A DNA stretch of 64,000 nt, taken from Theropithecus gelada. Lineage: Eukaryota > Chordata > Mammalia > Primates > Cercopithecidae. Location: positions 52,684,875 through 52,748,874 of the forward strand of contig NC_037689.1 in the NCBI RefSeq assembly GCF_003255815.1, in the 5' to 3' direction. Made by a program: the position numbers and the translations under genes. The notes below the pieces were generated by a model, which saw nothing but the letters and a program-made list of their open reading frames with translations, did no database searches and was not told where the DNA came from. Positions 15,093 to 24,125 of the stretch are shown here, piece by piece (within the stretch, counting starts at the first letter, position 1; every line of letters starts with the position of its first letter).

Positions 15093-18000
15093 AAGGAACC
15101 AAGTAAAATAGTAAATGTTATCATTGCAGATTCGGGTACTAAGCATATTGGGCTTTACTGAATAAATGTGAATGACAGAAATCGTTGTTTATCAAAAGAA
15201 CTTCTAAAATCACTTTTTAAAAACCATTTGCTTTTAATGTTTATGGTCCTTTAGTGTAGGATAATAATACTGACACACTGTCGGGTATAGCTAGTTAGAA
15301 CAGCCTTTTTTAAAGTGAGAAGGAAGATATATCAGCCACTCATCTCTAATGTCTATACCAGATCATCTTTGGTGCCAGTGGTCCAGCTTTGGGACATAAT
15401 TAGCTGGGTTAAGAGACACTCTGTTAACTTTTAAGCACAGCAGGACTAACCTGATGAAGGCAGCAACAATTTAAGTAAGTGAACATTAGATATCTGATTC
15501 ACTGTGCTAACTAAGCTAAGCCACAAGCTGTGATCAGCACTTTCACTAAAATGTAGTGATGCCGTTCTTAAATTTAAATAAATGTAGAAAAAATAAGGTT
15601 TTATATATTAGAATTGGTTTTATAACTTTTTAAAAACCTATGCATAAAATAGCATCAGCTGGGAATGGTGATATGTGCCTATAGTCCCAGCTACCCAGGA
15701 GGATCTCTTGGGCCCAAGAGTTCGAGTCCAGCCTAGGTAACATAATGAGACCCCTGTCTCTTAAAAAAAAGAAAGCATCGAAGTGGATTTTAAGATATTG
15801 GGAATAAGCTTTCAAATGCATTTTTCTTTGGTTTTCTGGGAGACTATGCCAGTGTTTCTCAATTTTATTCATTCAACATATAAGAAAATGAATTATAATA
15901 CTAGTAATTTTATAGTCAGAGTATACCATGTACCTTGATTTAGAAATGTATTTCAACATCTGATATTCTGTCATTTTTAACTTTTGCAATACTGGATGAA
16001 ATATGAAGTTCAAAAAATGTTTCTACTTTTCAAAAAAAAAAATCAACTTTATAATAAGCAAATAATGTCCAGAGCAGGTATATGGCCTCTAAATGCCAAT
16101 CTTACTCTTAAAGCAAGGAAGCTCTATGTCAAGACAGCCATCTCCATTCGTAGGAGAGCCATCTTTGCTGGTGTTGAAGGCCTTAGCCTGGGGTTGATCA
16201 GTCATGCCCTATTGTCCTCCCTCTCACCAGCCCTCACTCCTCCCCATAAATGAATGGGCGCCTAGATATAAATAGTACATTTTGCCAGCAAACAGTTGTT
16301 TATAGCCAACCACAGGCCAGAGACTGTACTGATGTGGGGATATAGAGATGAATAAAGCCTTATCTTCTTACCTTCTTTTGCCCTTCAGAAGATTAAAGTA
16401 TATTGGGAGCAGTAGACAAAACCATAAAAATTCACTGTGGTAGCTGACATCCTGGGGTATGTGTGAAGAGGAGGCGGGGATAGAAATGGGGCACCAGAAG
16501 GCTTTCTGAAGTGAGTGATTCTTGAGCCTTGTCTCCTGGGTGTTGCAGGCCTCAGGTGCTATGGAAAGTCTGGGAGGCTTGAGAGAAAGGTAGCCCCACA
16601 TGGGGTTCACCACCCTTAGAAGTACAGCATCAAGCTCATTTTTGTTTAGACTTTCTGTTGTGGATTTCCACCTTTAAAAAATCTTGCTTTAAGATGCTGG
16701 GGTTAGGGGGCATGGGGCTGACTCAGAGGAATGCAATTCAAATCTTATGAGAAACCAGTATTTGTTAAATCCTCTGACTGAAATAAAAACGCCTCCTTCT
16801 AGTCTTCCCACATTACAGCATACCCTTTTCCTCATACTCTTTCCCCCAAAAAGAAGAGAAAGCAGATCAAATGGGATTCCCCTTTCTAATTCATTACCAC
16901 TTGTTTGTGAGTGGCCCAGTCTGCATAGCAGGCAGTCTGTCTACCAGTCTTCCTTTACCCTGCTGAATTTCCCCTATCCTGTTTTTGTTTGTTTGTTTGT
17001 TTGCTTGCTTGTTTTTGAGACCGAGTCTTGCTCTGTCACCCAGGCTAGAGTGCAGTGGTATGATCTTGGCTCACTGCAACCTCCGCCTCCCAGGCTCAAA
17101 TGATTCTCCTACTTTAGCCTCCCGGGTAGCTGGTACTACAGGCAGGGTTTTACCATGGTGCTCAGGCTGGTCTCAAACTCCTGAGCTCAAGCGATCCTCC
17201 CTCTTCACCCTCCCAAAATGCTGGGATTACAGGCATGAGCCACCACACCCAGCCTCCCTGTGTCCTGTTTCACTCCAACTTCCAAGCAAGCATCTCTTCC
17301 AGTCACTGGCAGTCATCAGCAACCATGTGCTTTCAAATCTGAGTACTGCTAAAGCCCCACTGCAGTTTAATGTGTGCAATAATTTGTGAAGAATGTTGAG
17401 TGATCATAAGTATGGTACGTAGAACATCTCAGCAAACTACCTTTCATATGTGTTTTTTCTACCTTCTAATTCTAGAAAGTGAAATTCGTTATTCTACATG
17501 GAAGAAAGCTGTGATGAAGTCAATGGGTTGGGTTACAACTCAATCTCCAGAAAGTGGTAAAAATGTTTTTGTTTATTACTGCCACATTTTCTTAGTATGT
17601 TAAATAGTTATTTAAGTATCTAGCCATTTACACATAGCCAGGCTGCTCTGAAGCAAAGCGTTATCGTATGTCCAGAGATTCTAACATTTTGAAAACACTT
17701 TAAAGTTCTAAACACAAAATGTAAATTATCAGGTTGATATACATACTTAACTCTATCCTGCCATATCTTTCCTTATTAGTTTATTCTTGGTACTTCAATT
17801 GACAACTTAGTCTTCCAAGAGTAAAATTATTTCTAGTTTCTTCTTAATGAAAAAAAAAATCAACTAGAGTCTTCATTTTTTTCCCCCTCTCCTCTTACTT
17901 TACCTTTTTGGGGGGCTGTCTTTATGACTTGAACCAACTGAAAACTGTATTAATTTCAGAATATATTCTGCTACTTCCTAGGCTGATTCCAAGTACATAA

Positions 18001-21000
18001 TAGGAATTCCTTTGGAATCAGAGAGGAAGAAATATACCAAACATAGTAAATTCGAACTCTTATAAATAGATTGGGAAATGCTCTTAGCAGAAAAAATAGT
18101 GGACTATTCTACCTTACGATCACTTAGGAAGGTCAAGAGCTTAAGTAAACCATTTAAACAGCCTTAAGATGCATAGTATTATTTTTTGCTAAATACAAGA
18201 TGTGGAGCATAATGAATGGAACAATGGCAAATAATTTATTGAAGCATATACTTTTTTTTTTTTTTTTTGAGACAGAGTCTTGCTCTGTCACCCAGGCTAG
18301 AGTACAGTGGCACGATCTTGGCCCACTGCAACCTCTGCCTCGTGGGTTTAAATGATTTTCTTGCCTCAGCCTCCCAAGTAGCTGGGGTTATAGGTGCCCA
18401 CCACCACGCCCAGCTAATTTTTTTTGTATTTTTAGTAGAGACGGGGTTTCACCATGTTGGCCAGGCTGGTCTGGAACTCCTGACCTCAAGTGATCCACCT
18501 GCCTTGGCTTCCCAAAGTTCTGGGATTACAGGCGTGAGCCACCGCACCTGACTTGAGCATATACTTTAATGGGGAAGAGTTGACAAATGAAATAATACCT
18601 GCCTTCCTTCCAACCCCAAAGTTAATGTATCTGTTTTTTAGGAAAGCTTCCAGAACTATCTACTGCCACAGATAACTGTGGTCTGTATTTTCAGTCCCGG
18701 ATGTTCCTATTTGAAGCTTTTGTTTTTCTCCTAAATAAGCTTAATATCTTTTGTTGTGAGACTCAGCTTCCTTTTCCAAGATGGTGGCAAAGTTTTTCTT
18801 GCTAAGACTGTAATTTTGAGAGACCCTTTACAATTAAACTTCTCAATCATAAGTATTTTTCTAGCACAGTGCTAGTTGCTGTGTGAGATAGACGTAAGCC
18901 CTGACTTCTTTTCTAGTTGCCCTTAATTATTGCTTGTAAGAAGTGGAGTTACATGATTTCTTTAACTAGCTAGACGTTTTAAAATGGCACTTTAAATGGC
19001 ATGTTTAAAATGGCATTTTGTTTTGTTTTTTGTGTTTTGAGATGGAGTCTCACTCTGTCGCCCAGGCTGGAGTGCAGTGTTGCGATCTTAGCTCACTGCA
19101 ACCTCTGCCCTCCAAGTTCAAGCCATTCTCCTGCCTCAGGCTCCCGAATAGCTGGGATTACAGGTGCCTGCCACCACGCCCGGCAATTTTTTTGTATTTT
19201 TAGTAGAGATGGGGTTTCACTATCTTGACCAGGCAGGTCTTGAACTCCTGACCTCGTGATCCACCAGCCTTGGCCTTCCAAAGTGCTGGGATTACAGGCG
19301 TGAGCCACCGCGCCCGGCCTTAAAATGGCATTTTAATCCTCCTGTCTCCCTCCCTTCAACCCCATGTCTTACACACAGATATACAGTTCTCCTCACTAGC
19401 AGTTCAGGATGTAATTTTAACTGCAAAATTCCCACAAAATCAACTGATCATTTTTCCCTTGTTTGTGTACTTGACTATCAATGAATTTAAAATCCTAAAA
19501 AAAAGTTGATAAAACAAAAAAAAGATATGATTGCTCCAATTTCTGCTATCAGCATTAATGATAAAAGTAGTTTGGTTTGTGAGAGTTTTATATTTTAAAG
19601 AACTTTGTTTTTGTTTCAGTTAGGCTGCAGTGGATTTAAGCCAGTTTGAAATTTGTTTGTTTGTTTGTTTGTTGGAGATGGAGTTTCACACTTGTTGCCC
19701 AGGCTGGAGTGGTGCAATGGCGCGATCTCCGCTCACCGCAGCCTCTGCCTCCCGGGTTCAAGCAATTCTCCTGCCTCAGCCTCCTGAGTAGCTGGGATTA
19801 CAGGCATGTGCCACCATGCCCAGCTAATTTTGTATTTTTAGTAGACACTAGATTTCTCCATGTTGGTCAGCCTAGTCTCGACTCCCAACCTCTCAGGTGG
19901 TCCGCCCACCTCGGCCTCCCAAAGTGCTAGGATTACAGGCATGAGCCACCGCACCCGGCCTGAAAATGTTTTTTGAATAGATTTATGAAAAACACTCTAA
20001 TATGTAATATTTTGGGGGTCTCTAAGCTGTGTAATAAAGTTGGAATAGTAATCGTCAGTTAATAAAATGCTAGTTGTATTCCTTTAAGCAATCTAAGCTA
20101 TATAACTATATAATTTATATGATAACAGCAATGCAGATAGAATCCTATTTTAATAAACTTGAAAGGATATTAGAACTGCTACCTGTATCTTTACCTATGG
20201 GAAGAATATGAGGCTTGCTTAAGTTTCAAAGCAGTTTGCCAATTTTGAAGCAATCATATTTATTTTCTTGTTTGTGACTACATTTGAATGCTTTGTAAAC
20301 AATTTTTAACATATTTTTAATATGTGTTTAAAATGTATTGTCAGGTGCATCTTGTTACATACCAAATTCTATTAAAAAAATAACACTGGCCGGGCGTGGT
20401 GGCTCACGCCTGTAATCCTAGCACTTTGGGAGACTGAGGCGGGTGGATCACGAGGTCAGGAGATTGAGACCATCCTGGCTAACACGGCGAAACTCCTTCT
20501 CTACTAAAAATACAAAAATAAATTAGCCGGGCGTGGTGGCGGATGCCTGTAGTCCCAGCTATTCCGGAGGCTGAAGCAGGAGAATGGCGTGAACCCGGGG
20601 GGCGGAGCTTGCAATGAGCCGAGATCCCGCCACTGCACTGCACTCCAGTCTGGGTGACAGAGCGAGACTCCGTCTCAAAAAAAAATAAATAAATAAAAAT
20701 TAAAATTGAACTAATATTTTAGCAAAAAATAGGGTTTTAAGTTCATCTTAGAACACTAATATAACTCTTCTCTCATAGCCAAAAGACCTATAATTTGAAC
20801 TTGGGTGGAATTAAATAGATCATTTAGTATATTTGGGGGAAGAATCAAGAAAGCTAAAATTAACAGCCTCCCAAAAAGTTATCCATAGGCTCTCTCTGGC
20901 TTTGCCAGCGGAAGGCTAATGTTGGTCTATATGTATTATGTTCTTGGCTGTGTGGCATGCTATCTGTATTGTTTGTTAACTGTCATAAGCCTTCAATATT

Positions 21001-23153
21001 GATTATATTTTTGATTTGAAGTAATAACTCTTTGCTAGCTTTTATGAATATACTATTTTTATAGCTTATTTTGTTTTGCTATCTTGTGATTCTTAACACA
21101 AATATTGTAATTATGTGTCTCTCTTTTGGTTTGCTTGACTGGAATTCTCTTCTGCTTGGATGACCACAGGTGACCCTAGTATCTTCTGTAGTCTGCCCTT
21201 GGGCTTTTTTATAGTGAGTAGCATGGTAATGTTAATCGGAGCAAGGTACATCTCAGGTTAGTTACTCTTTAAATTAGACAACTCTATTTAGTTAGCTTTA
21301 ATGTTTTCGTGTATAACTTAACAGAAATTTTTCAGTGTTTTTCATTCTTTCTGTGTCTAGGAAGCTGGAAACTCAATTAAAGTTCTAATTAGTTAGACCA
21401 ATTAATCTTTGGGGGCAGTTAGAAGTAAGAACTGTGACTCTGCTTAACCTATTTACATTTTTAATGTGATGATTTATTTAAGAGGGACTACATTCTGCTG
21501 TGAGCTGCAGCAATAAGCAAAAGTGAAAATACTAATATTTAAATGAAAGGACTTTCAGACTGCTGAAAGTTAAAGTATAGTTTTGACATAAATTAAATTG
21601 TCTTTCAAATGTATACAAATTATTTTTCATACTCCTGAAAATTTGCTAAGCAAGTCTTAACTTTTCAATTCTGGCAAGAGTTTCAGCCAGAGCATGTCAG
21701 CAGAGTTCCTGTAAAACCCTAAAACCAGGGAAGATTTATAGTCACTTTTGTTTTAGTTAAAAGAATGTATTTTGTGAACTGAAGTTTTAAAAATGATTGC
21801 TTAAATAAAGGGGTTGAAATGAAAATAGAATTATTTTTCCACATTAATTTCTACTGAATAATCTTTTTAAAATAAAAGTAAAATGGCTCAGCATGTTATG
21901 AAATATATTGCATAATCTTATTAATTTATAATAGCCATTTTTGGAAGCTGCTCTTGATGATAGCTCAATTTTTCTTAAAATTACTGGCTTAAATGGAAAT
22001 GATGCTTCTTATTCTGTATGTTCCCATGAAAGTGAAACTTAAAAAAAAAAAATCTTCATGGTTAGGGAGAGTTAAATTCTCTCTCAATTAATAAGATAAT
22101 GGCCTGAGCTTAAGATGTGAAATTTAAACTTTAGTGATATGAGAGGGAACATCTGTTTGTCGAGATCTGACAAACATTTATTTAGCTTGTCATTATCATT
22201 TTAGTGCTATACATAAATGTAGAACGAAAATTATTTACAGAAAATTATTTGCAGAACATTAGGTTATCTTTTAATGAGAAAATTTGGGTTACTTGCATGA
22301 GAATTTAAAACTAGATTATATTACTTTTTCCATATTCTGAATATTCATGCATATTCAGAATAAATTTGTTCAAATTGTCTGCTTCTGTACTAACAATACC
22401 TTAATTTGGTATCAGTAACAGAAGAAAAAACTATGGAATGCTACAGTAAATACTGCGTTTCCAAAAACACAACCACTAGTCCAAATAGTTAGTTTTTCTT
22501 TGAATTACCTTACAAAAGGCCTCTGTATACATAAATCTATATGGAATCTGTTCTTTCTGCTTCTCAGGAATGTTTGGTGGAACATTCCCATGAGAACTGT
22601 AATTTAAATCTATAAAGAAACGTACACATTGTTTTAGAAAAAGTTCTGTTACTTTTCATTATCCTGAGTATTTTGGGCTGCATAACAATGGTCTGGAAAA
22701 GTAAAGAAAAGAAACATTGCAGCTGAAAGTTTTGATTTGTTTGTTTGTTTGTTTCCCCCTTGGTATCATGACAGCATGAAAAGGCCTTGTCTCTATGAAA
22801 ATTGAGACATGTGGCATCTCTCTAAGCTAAAAGATGTGCTACGTGTCTAGATTCTTAGGCTTCTAAAATGCACGTGGTCACTATATTTAGGTTCTCTCTT
22901 TGATGACATACCCTGCAATTTGAGAGGGCTGGAAATTGTTTGCCTTGGTAAACAATTAGCAACAGTGGCAATATTTGCTAATTTTGGAATTAGCCCTGTT
23001 TGTTGCATTTTAATTGTGAGGCATGATTTAGAAATCATATGGACTTTCTAGTTTAATAAATGATTGAATCGTCTTCATTGCTTTAACTCCTGCATTGTAT
23101 GCATGTATTATTGACATATGTGGTTTTTGTTCCCCATTTCAGGTATTCCATAA
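749..23153 (+). CDS. GK: Glycerol kinase, C-terminal half (10 spliced exons, 5' part outside window)
   Basis: Join of 749-791, 1244-1324, 12202-12280, 13100-13196, 13691-13775, 14299-14419, 14529-14672, 17476-17556, 21170-21256 and 23143-23153. Glycerol kinase phosphorylates glycerol with ATP to sn-glycerol 3-phosphate, linking lipolysis to glycolysis and lipid synthesis; it acts in the cytosol and at the outer mitochondrial membrane. The encoded protein has the FGGY-kinase C-terminal domain: a YGTGCFLL phosphate-binding loop, the [10 protein letters not shown] segment, a full FGGY signature 2 (from Gly-Ile-Ile-Cys-Gly-Leu to Ala-Ala-Leu-Glu), the VDGGMTSN nucleotide-binding motif and a C-terminal hydrophobic tail. 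All ten exons join in frame with no stop before TAA at 23151. The introns show this is the parent gene, not a GK retrocopy. The N-terminal domain and the catalytic Asp of the family lie upstream of the window. Confidence 0.97.
792..1243 (+). other. GK intron with 9-bp perfect hairpin
   Basis: 452-bp intron with no interspersed repeat recognised. The acceptor has a long T-run before ...cctacag. A perfect inverted repeat AATGGTTCT/AGAACCATT with a 4-nt loop lies at 938-959. Confidence 0.85.
1244..1324 (+). CDS. GK: GK coding exon 2 of window
   Basis: 81 nt, exactly 27 codons, phase 0 at both ends; acceptor cctacag, donor gtaagt. It encodes [20 protein letters not shown] and continues PVYYALE, the beta-strand-rich start of the C-terminal ATPase-fold domain. 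Confidence 0.97.
3215..3430 (+). repeat. MIR (ancient SINE) fragment
   Basis: Contains the conserved MIR core pattern around 'cacgtgaggaaactgag', followed by the usual decayed 'aagtaac... cagtaagtagcagatccagga' section. Boundaries are approximate. Confidence 0.7.
4425..6270 (-). mobile_element. Old L1 (L1M) fragments, antisense, split by an Alu
   Basis: A mosaic. 4430-4880 resembles the 5' region of L1ME/L1MC; 4985-5600 reads on the minus strand as an L1 ORF2 3' end plus 3' UTR; 5602-5784 encodes on the minus strand an ORF1-like stretch rich in Lys, Asn and Glu. Part continues beyond the Alu at 5884-6168. Old and non-coding; subfamily uncertain. Confidence 0.7.
5884..6168 (-). mobile_element. 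Alu (AluY-like), antisense
   Basis: Reads T-tail to head on +. The duplication TTGTTGGATTTC lies on both sides (about 5871 and 6169). It has a short internal deletion ('cctccctcagctggg'). Confidence 0.92.
7343..7819 (-). mobile_element. MLT1-type MaLR solo LTR, antisense
   Basis: Starts TGTAGTAGATTATCTATTGC and ends CTATCTGCCACA, the reverse-oriented termini of MLT1 LTRs, with the typical 'agtggcttaaaacaaca' stretch near 7390. No clear 5-bp duplication remains. Confidence 0.75.
8715..9014 (-). mobile_element. Alu (AluYR-type), antisense
   Basis: Flanked by ACCATCTTCC at 8705-8714 and after 9014. 'gtggctggatctc', 'ggctagttttttg' and 'ttacaggcttgagcc' are changes I associate with Old World monkey Alu subfamilies. 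Confidence 0.93.
9658..9937. mobile_element. hAT-type MITE (MER3/Charlie-like)
   Basis: A 280-bp non-autonomous element with an exact 8-bp duplication GTCTAGAA at 9650-9657 and 9938-9945. The right end is 'ttctattggacagcactg', and an internal 'gccacatgcagctattgagc' block is typical of this group. The left terminal repeat is decayed. Confidence 0.82.
10655..11090 (-). mobile_element. Old L1 (L1M) 3' end, antisense
   Basis: The minus strand reads as L1M 3' UTR followed by the end of ORF2. Recognised from 'ctttattgagatataattca', 'gggatcatacaatatatgg' and the 'ctccattgtatagacatac' section. Confidence 0.75.
11130..11385 (-). repeat. MIR fragment, antisense
   Basis: Core 'aggtgaagaaatggaggctc' followed by 'tacacagcaattaggtacta' and 'ggactcaaagccag' is MIR-like. 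Confidence 0.72.
11416..11723 (+). mobile_element. Alu (AluYR-type), sense
   Basis: The duplication (A/G)AAAAATTAC lies on both sides. 'gccgggcgaggtggc' and 'gatccggccactgc' match monkey AluYR, not human AluY. Tail about 20 nt. Confidence 0.93.
12202..12280 (+). CDS. GK: GK coding exon 3 of window
   Basis: 79 nt; acceptor ttctttag, donor gtgagt. It encodes [20 protein letters not shown], then KTSEEI, plus the first base of Glu. This is the helix following the nucleotide-binding strand. Confidence 0.97.
12281..13099 (+). other. GK intron
   Basis: 819-bp intron with no repeat I can name. The acceptor AG at 13098-13099 follows an unusually long T/G-rich tract (about 13058-13090). Confidence 0.85.
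13100..13196 (+). CDS. GK: GK coding exon 4 of window
   Basis: 97 nt; acceptor aatgatag, donor gtaagt. It encodes [20 protein letters not shown], then [11 protein letters not shown]. The [10 protein letters not shown] segment is highly conserved in glycerol kinases; the Gly codon is split across the next junction. Confidence 0.97.
13197..13690 (+). other. GK intron
   Basis: 494-bp AT-rich intron. Open frames across it (for example 13297-13614) resemble no family and are intronic by position. Confidence 0.85.
13691..13775 (+). CDS. GK: GK coding exon 5 of window (FGGY signature 2)
   Basis: 85 nt; acceptor atttttag, donor gtaaca. It encodes [20 protein letters not shown], then AVCFQTRE. With the preceding split Gly codon it fits the FGGY carbohydrate-kinase signature 2, with His and Ile correctly spaced after Gly-Leu and ending Ala-Ala-Leu-Glu. 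Confidence 0.97.
13776..14298 (+). other. GK intron with an old repeat
   Basis: 523-bp intron. The stretch 13975-14240 resembles an ancient mammalian repeat ('ggcttagaagactagaat ... ccataggctcttggaagcc'), related in look to 60010-60110. Family not assigned. Confidence 0.6.
14299..14419 (+). CDS. GK: GK coding exon 6 of window (DGG motif)
   Basis: 121 nt; acceptor tatttaag, donor gttagt. It encodes [20 protein letters not shown], then [20 protein letters not shown]. The VDGGMTSN motif contacts the adenine nucleotide in FGGY kinases. Confidence 0.97.
14420..14528 (+). other. Short GK intron (109 bp)
   Basis: The shortest intron here; donor GTTAGT, acceptor ctctcccctcag. No repeats. Confidence 0.95.
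14529..14672 (+). CDS. GK: GK coding exon 7 of window
   Basis: 144 nt; acceptor cccctcag, donor gtacat. It encodes [20 protein letters not shown], then a 27-residue continuation ending EPQINAE. The Pro-Glu-Thr-Thr-Ala-Leu-Gly-Ala-Ala segment is the last conserved block of the ATPase fold. The donor is GT but weaker than its neighbours at positions +4 to +6. Confidence 0.97.
14770..15088 (+). mobile_element. AluY, sense
   Basis: Near-consensus AluY head. GTTAAGGAACC duplicated before 14770 and from 15089. Tail of about 29 A. A recent insertion. Confidence 0.95.
15657..15772 (+). mobile_element. Free left Alu monomer-like SINE (FLAM/7SL-derived)
   Basis: About 115 bp reading as a single 7SL-like monomer ending in a short A-run. 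The flanks 'atagcatc' and 'aaagcatc' suggest a duplication. Confidence 0.65.
16985..17254 (-). mobile_element. Alu, antisense, with internal deletion
   Basis: T-rich tail of (TTTG)n type. About 40 bp of the right-arm region before 'gggttttaccatgg' is missing. The flanks 'ccctatcctgttt' and 'ccctgtgtcctgttt' are the likely duplication. Confidence 0.88.
17476..17556 (+). CDS. GK: GK coding exon 8 of window
   Basis: 81 nt; acceptor aattctag, donor gtaaaa. It encodes [20 protein letters not shown], then TQSPES, plus the first base of Gly. It joins in frame either to 21170 (long form) or to 23143 (short form). Confidence 0.96.
18253..18552 (-). mobile_element. AluS, antisense
   Basis: The flanks 'gcatatacttt' before and after give a clean duplication. 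Older S-type changes throughout. Confidence 0.92.
19020..19319 (-). mobile_element. AluS/Y, antisense
   Basis: The duplication TTAAAATGGCATTTT lies just before the T-tail and after 19319; 'aaatggca' also occurs a third time upstream at about 18981. Confidence 0.92.
19650..19960 (-). mobile_element. AluS, antisense, with (TTTG)n tail
   Basis: The tail is five TTTG units instead of a pure T-run. A complete left and right arm follow. Confidence 0.9.
20388..20700 (+). mobile_element. AluY, sense
   Basis: Near-consensus. A 5-base duplication 'cactg' in 'cactgcactgcactcc', and an A-tail broken up by (AAAT)n. Confidence 0.92.
21170..21256 (+). CDS. GK: GK optional exon 9 of window: hydrophobic tail
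   Basis: 87 nt, exactly 29 codons; acceptor gaccacag, donor gttagt. It encodes [20 protein letters not shown], then [23 protein letters not shown] is a plausible membrane segment close to the C terminus, fitting a tail-anchored form at the outer mitochondrial membrane. The phases at both borders let it be skipped without a frameshift; known human isoforms differ by such a 29-residue insert. Confidence 0.93.
21257..23142 (+). other. Last GK intron
   Basis: 1.9 kb and notably free of Alu. It holds a 12-bp perfect hairpin at 22333-22362 and one copy of a segment (22421-22510) that recurs in the 3' UTR. Confidence 0.85.
23143..23153 (+). CDS. GK: GK last coding exon: Gly-Ile-Pro-stop
   Basis: Acceptor ccccatttcag. 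It completes a split Gly codon, then Ile and Pro, then TAA at 23151-23153. Both splice forms share this ending. Confidence 0.95.
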
Positions 23154-24125
23154 AACTTACCAACTCATGGAGTCCCAAGATGTGAGCTTTTTACATAATG
23201 AAAGAACCCAGCAATTCTGTCTCTTAATGCGATGACACTATTCATAGACTTTGATTTTATTTATAAGCCACTTGCTGCATGACCCTCCGAGTAGACCTGT
23301 GGCTTAAAATAAAGAAAATGCAGCAAAAAGAATGCTATAGAAATATTTGGTGGTTTTGTTTTTTTCTTTTTTTTTTTTTAACATCCACAGTTAAGGTTGG
23401 ACCAGCTACCTTTGGGGCTGACCCCCTCCATTGCCATAACATCCTGCTGCATTGCCTCTAAGATGTAGGAAGAATTTGGATCCTCACCATTGGAATCTTC
23501 CATCAAACATATTCAAACACTATTGGACCAGGATTTGAGTCTCTGCATGACATATACTTGATTAAAAGGTTATTACTAACCTGTTACAAATGAACAGCTC
23601 TTTGATTTTAACGGACACCCCAAAAGTCTTCTTGTCTACATAGTAGAAGACGGCAACACCTTCACTGAATGTTTGAATAGAAGCTTCTACTAAATTATTA
23701 AAATAGACATTTAGTGTTCTCACAGCTTGGATATTTTTCTGAAAAGTATTTGCCAAAACTGAAATCCTTCAGATATTTTCCTTTGTCCCACTAGTTATGA
23801 TGACTTTCTGTCTGGATCTTACAGGAAAGGATACTTTCTTTTTTCTTCCATCTTTCCTTTTTATATTTTTTACTTTGTCATACCTGCCTATATATTTTAT
23901 ACACTGAGGGTAGCCCATTTATAAATTAAGAGCACATTAAATTCAGAAGGTTCTAACAGGGCTGGTCTTAAGTGAACCACTATGTATATAAATATGTTAG
24001 AAAACAGCTGTATACATTTTTGGGCAACGGTTATGCATAATATTTACCAGGAGAATTTTTTTCTTAAAAAGCCAACATTTAAAATTTATGTTTTATGTCA
24101 ATAAAAGAAAATATACTTTATTGTG
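23154..24125 (+). other. GK: GK 3' UTR (inferred extent)
   Basis: Untranslated part of the terminal exon. An early AATAAA is at 23308-23313; a better-placed one at 24100-24105 is followed by a T/GT-rich stretch near 24115-24125. The true end could lie further downstream, since transcripts often use later sites. Confidence 0.7.
24100..24105 (+). terminator. Candidate GK polyadenylation signal
   Basis: AATAAA followed within 25 nt by 'tttattgtg', a usable GU-rich downstream element. Chosen over 23308-23313, which lacks one as clear. Confidence 0.6.

Larger units (their letters stand above)
14673..17475 (+). other. GK intron
   Basis: 2.8-kb intron with an Alu 98 bp after the donor, an Alu-related monomer and a third, shortened Alu. 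The stretches 15089-15656 and 15773-16984 are unique sequence with no recognisable exon. Confidence 0.88.
17557..21169 (+). other. GK intron
   Basis: 3.6-kb intron carrying four Alus. The remaining sequence (17557-18252, 18553-19019, 19320-19650, 19961-20387, 20701-21169) shows no exon or other repeat I can name. Confidence 0.85.

Noticed and set aside
15657..15772. Possible 7SL RNA gene
   Set aside because: Only a single monomer-like piece with an A-tail and flanking repeats, so a retroposed SINE.
16985..17389. 134-codon open frame next to a GK exon, possible Alu exon
   Set aside because: Alu sequence in an intron, ending 87 nt before a real acceptor; no evidence of use as an exon.
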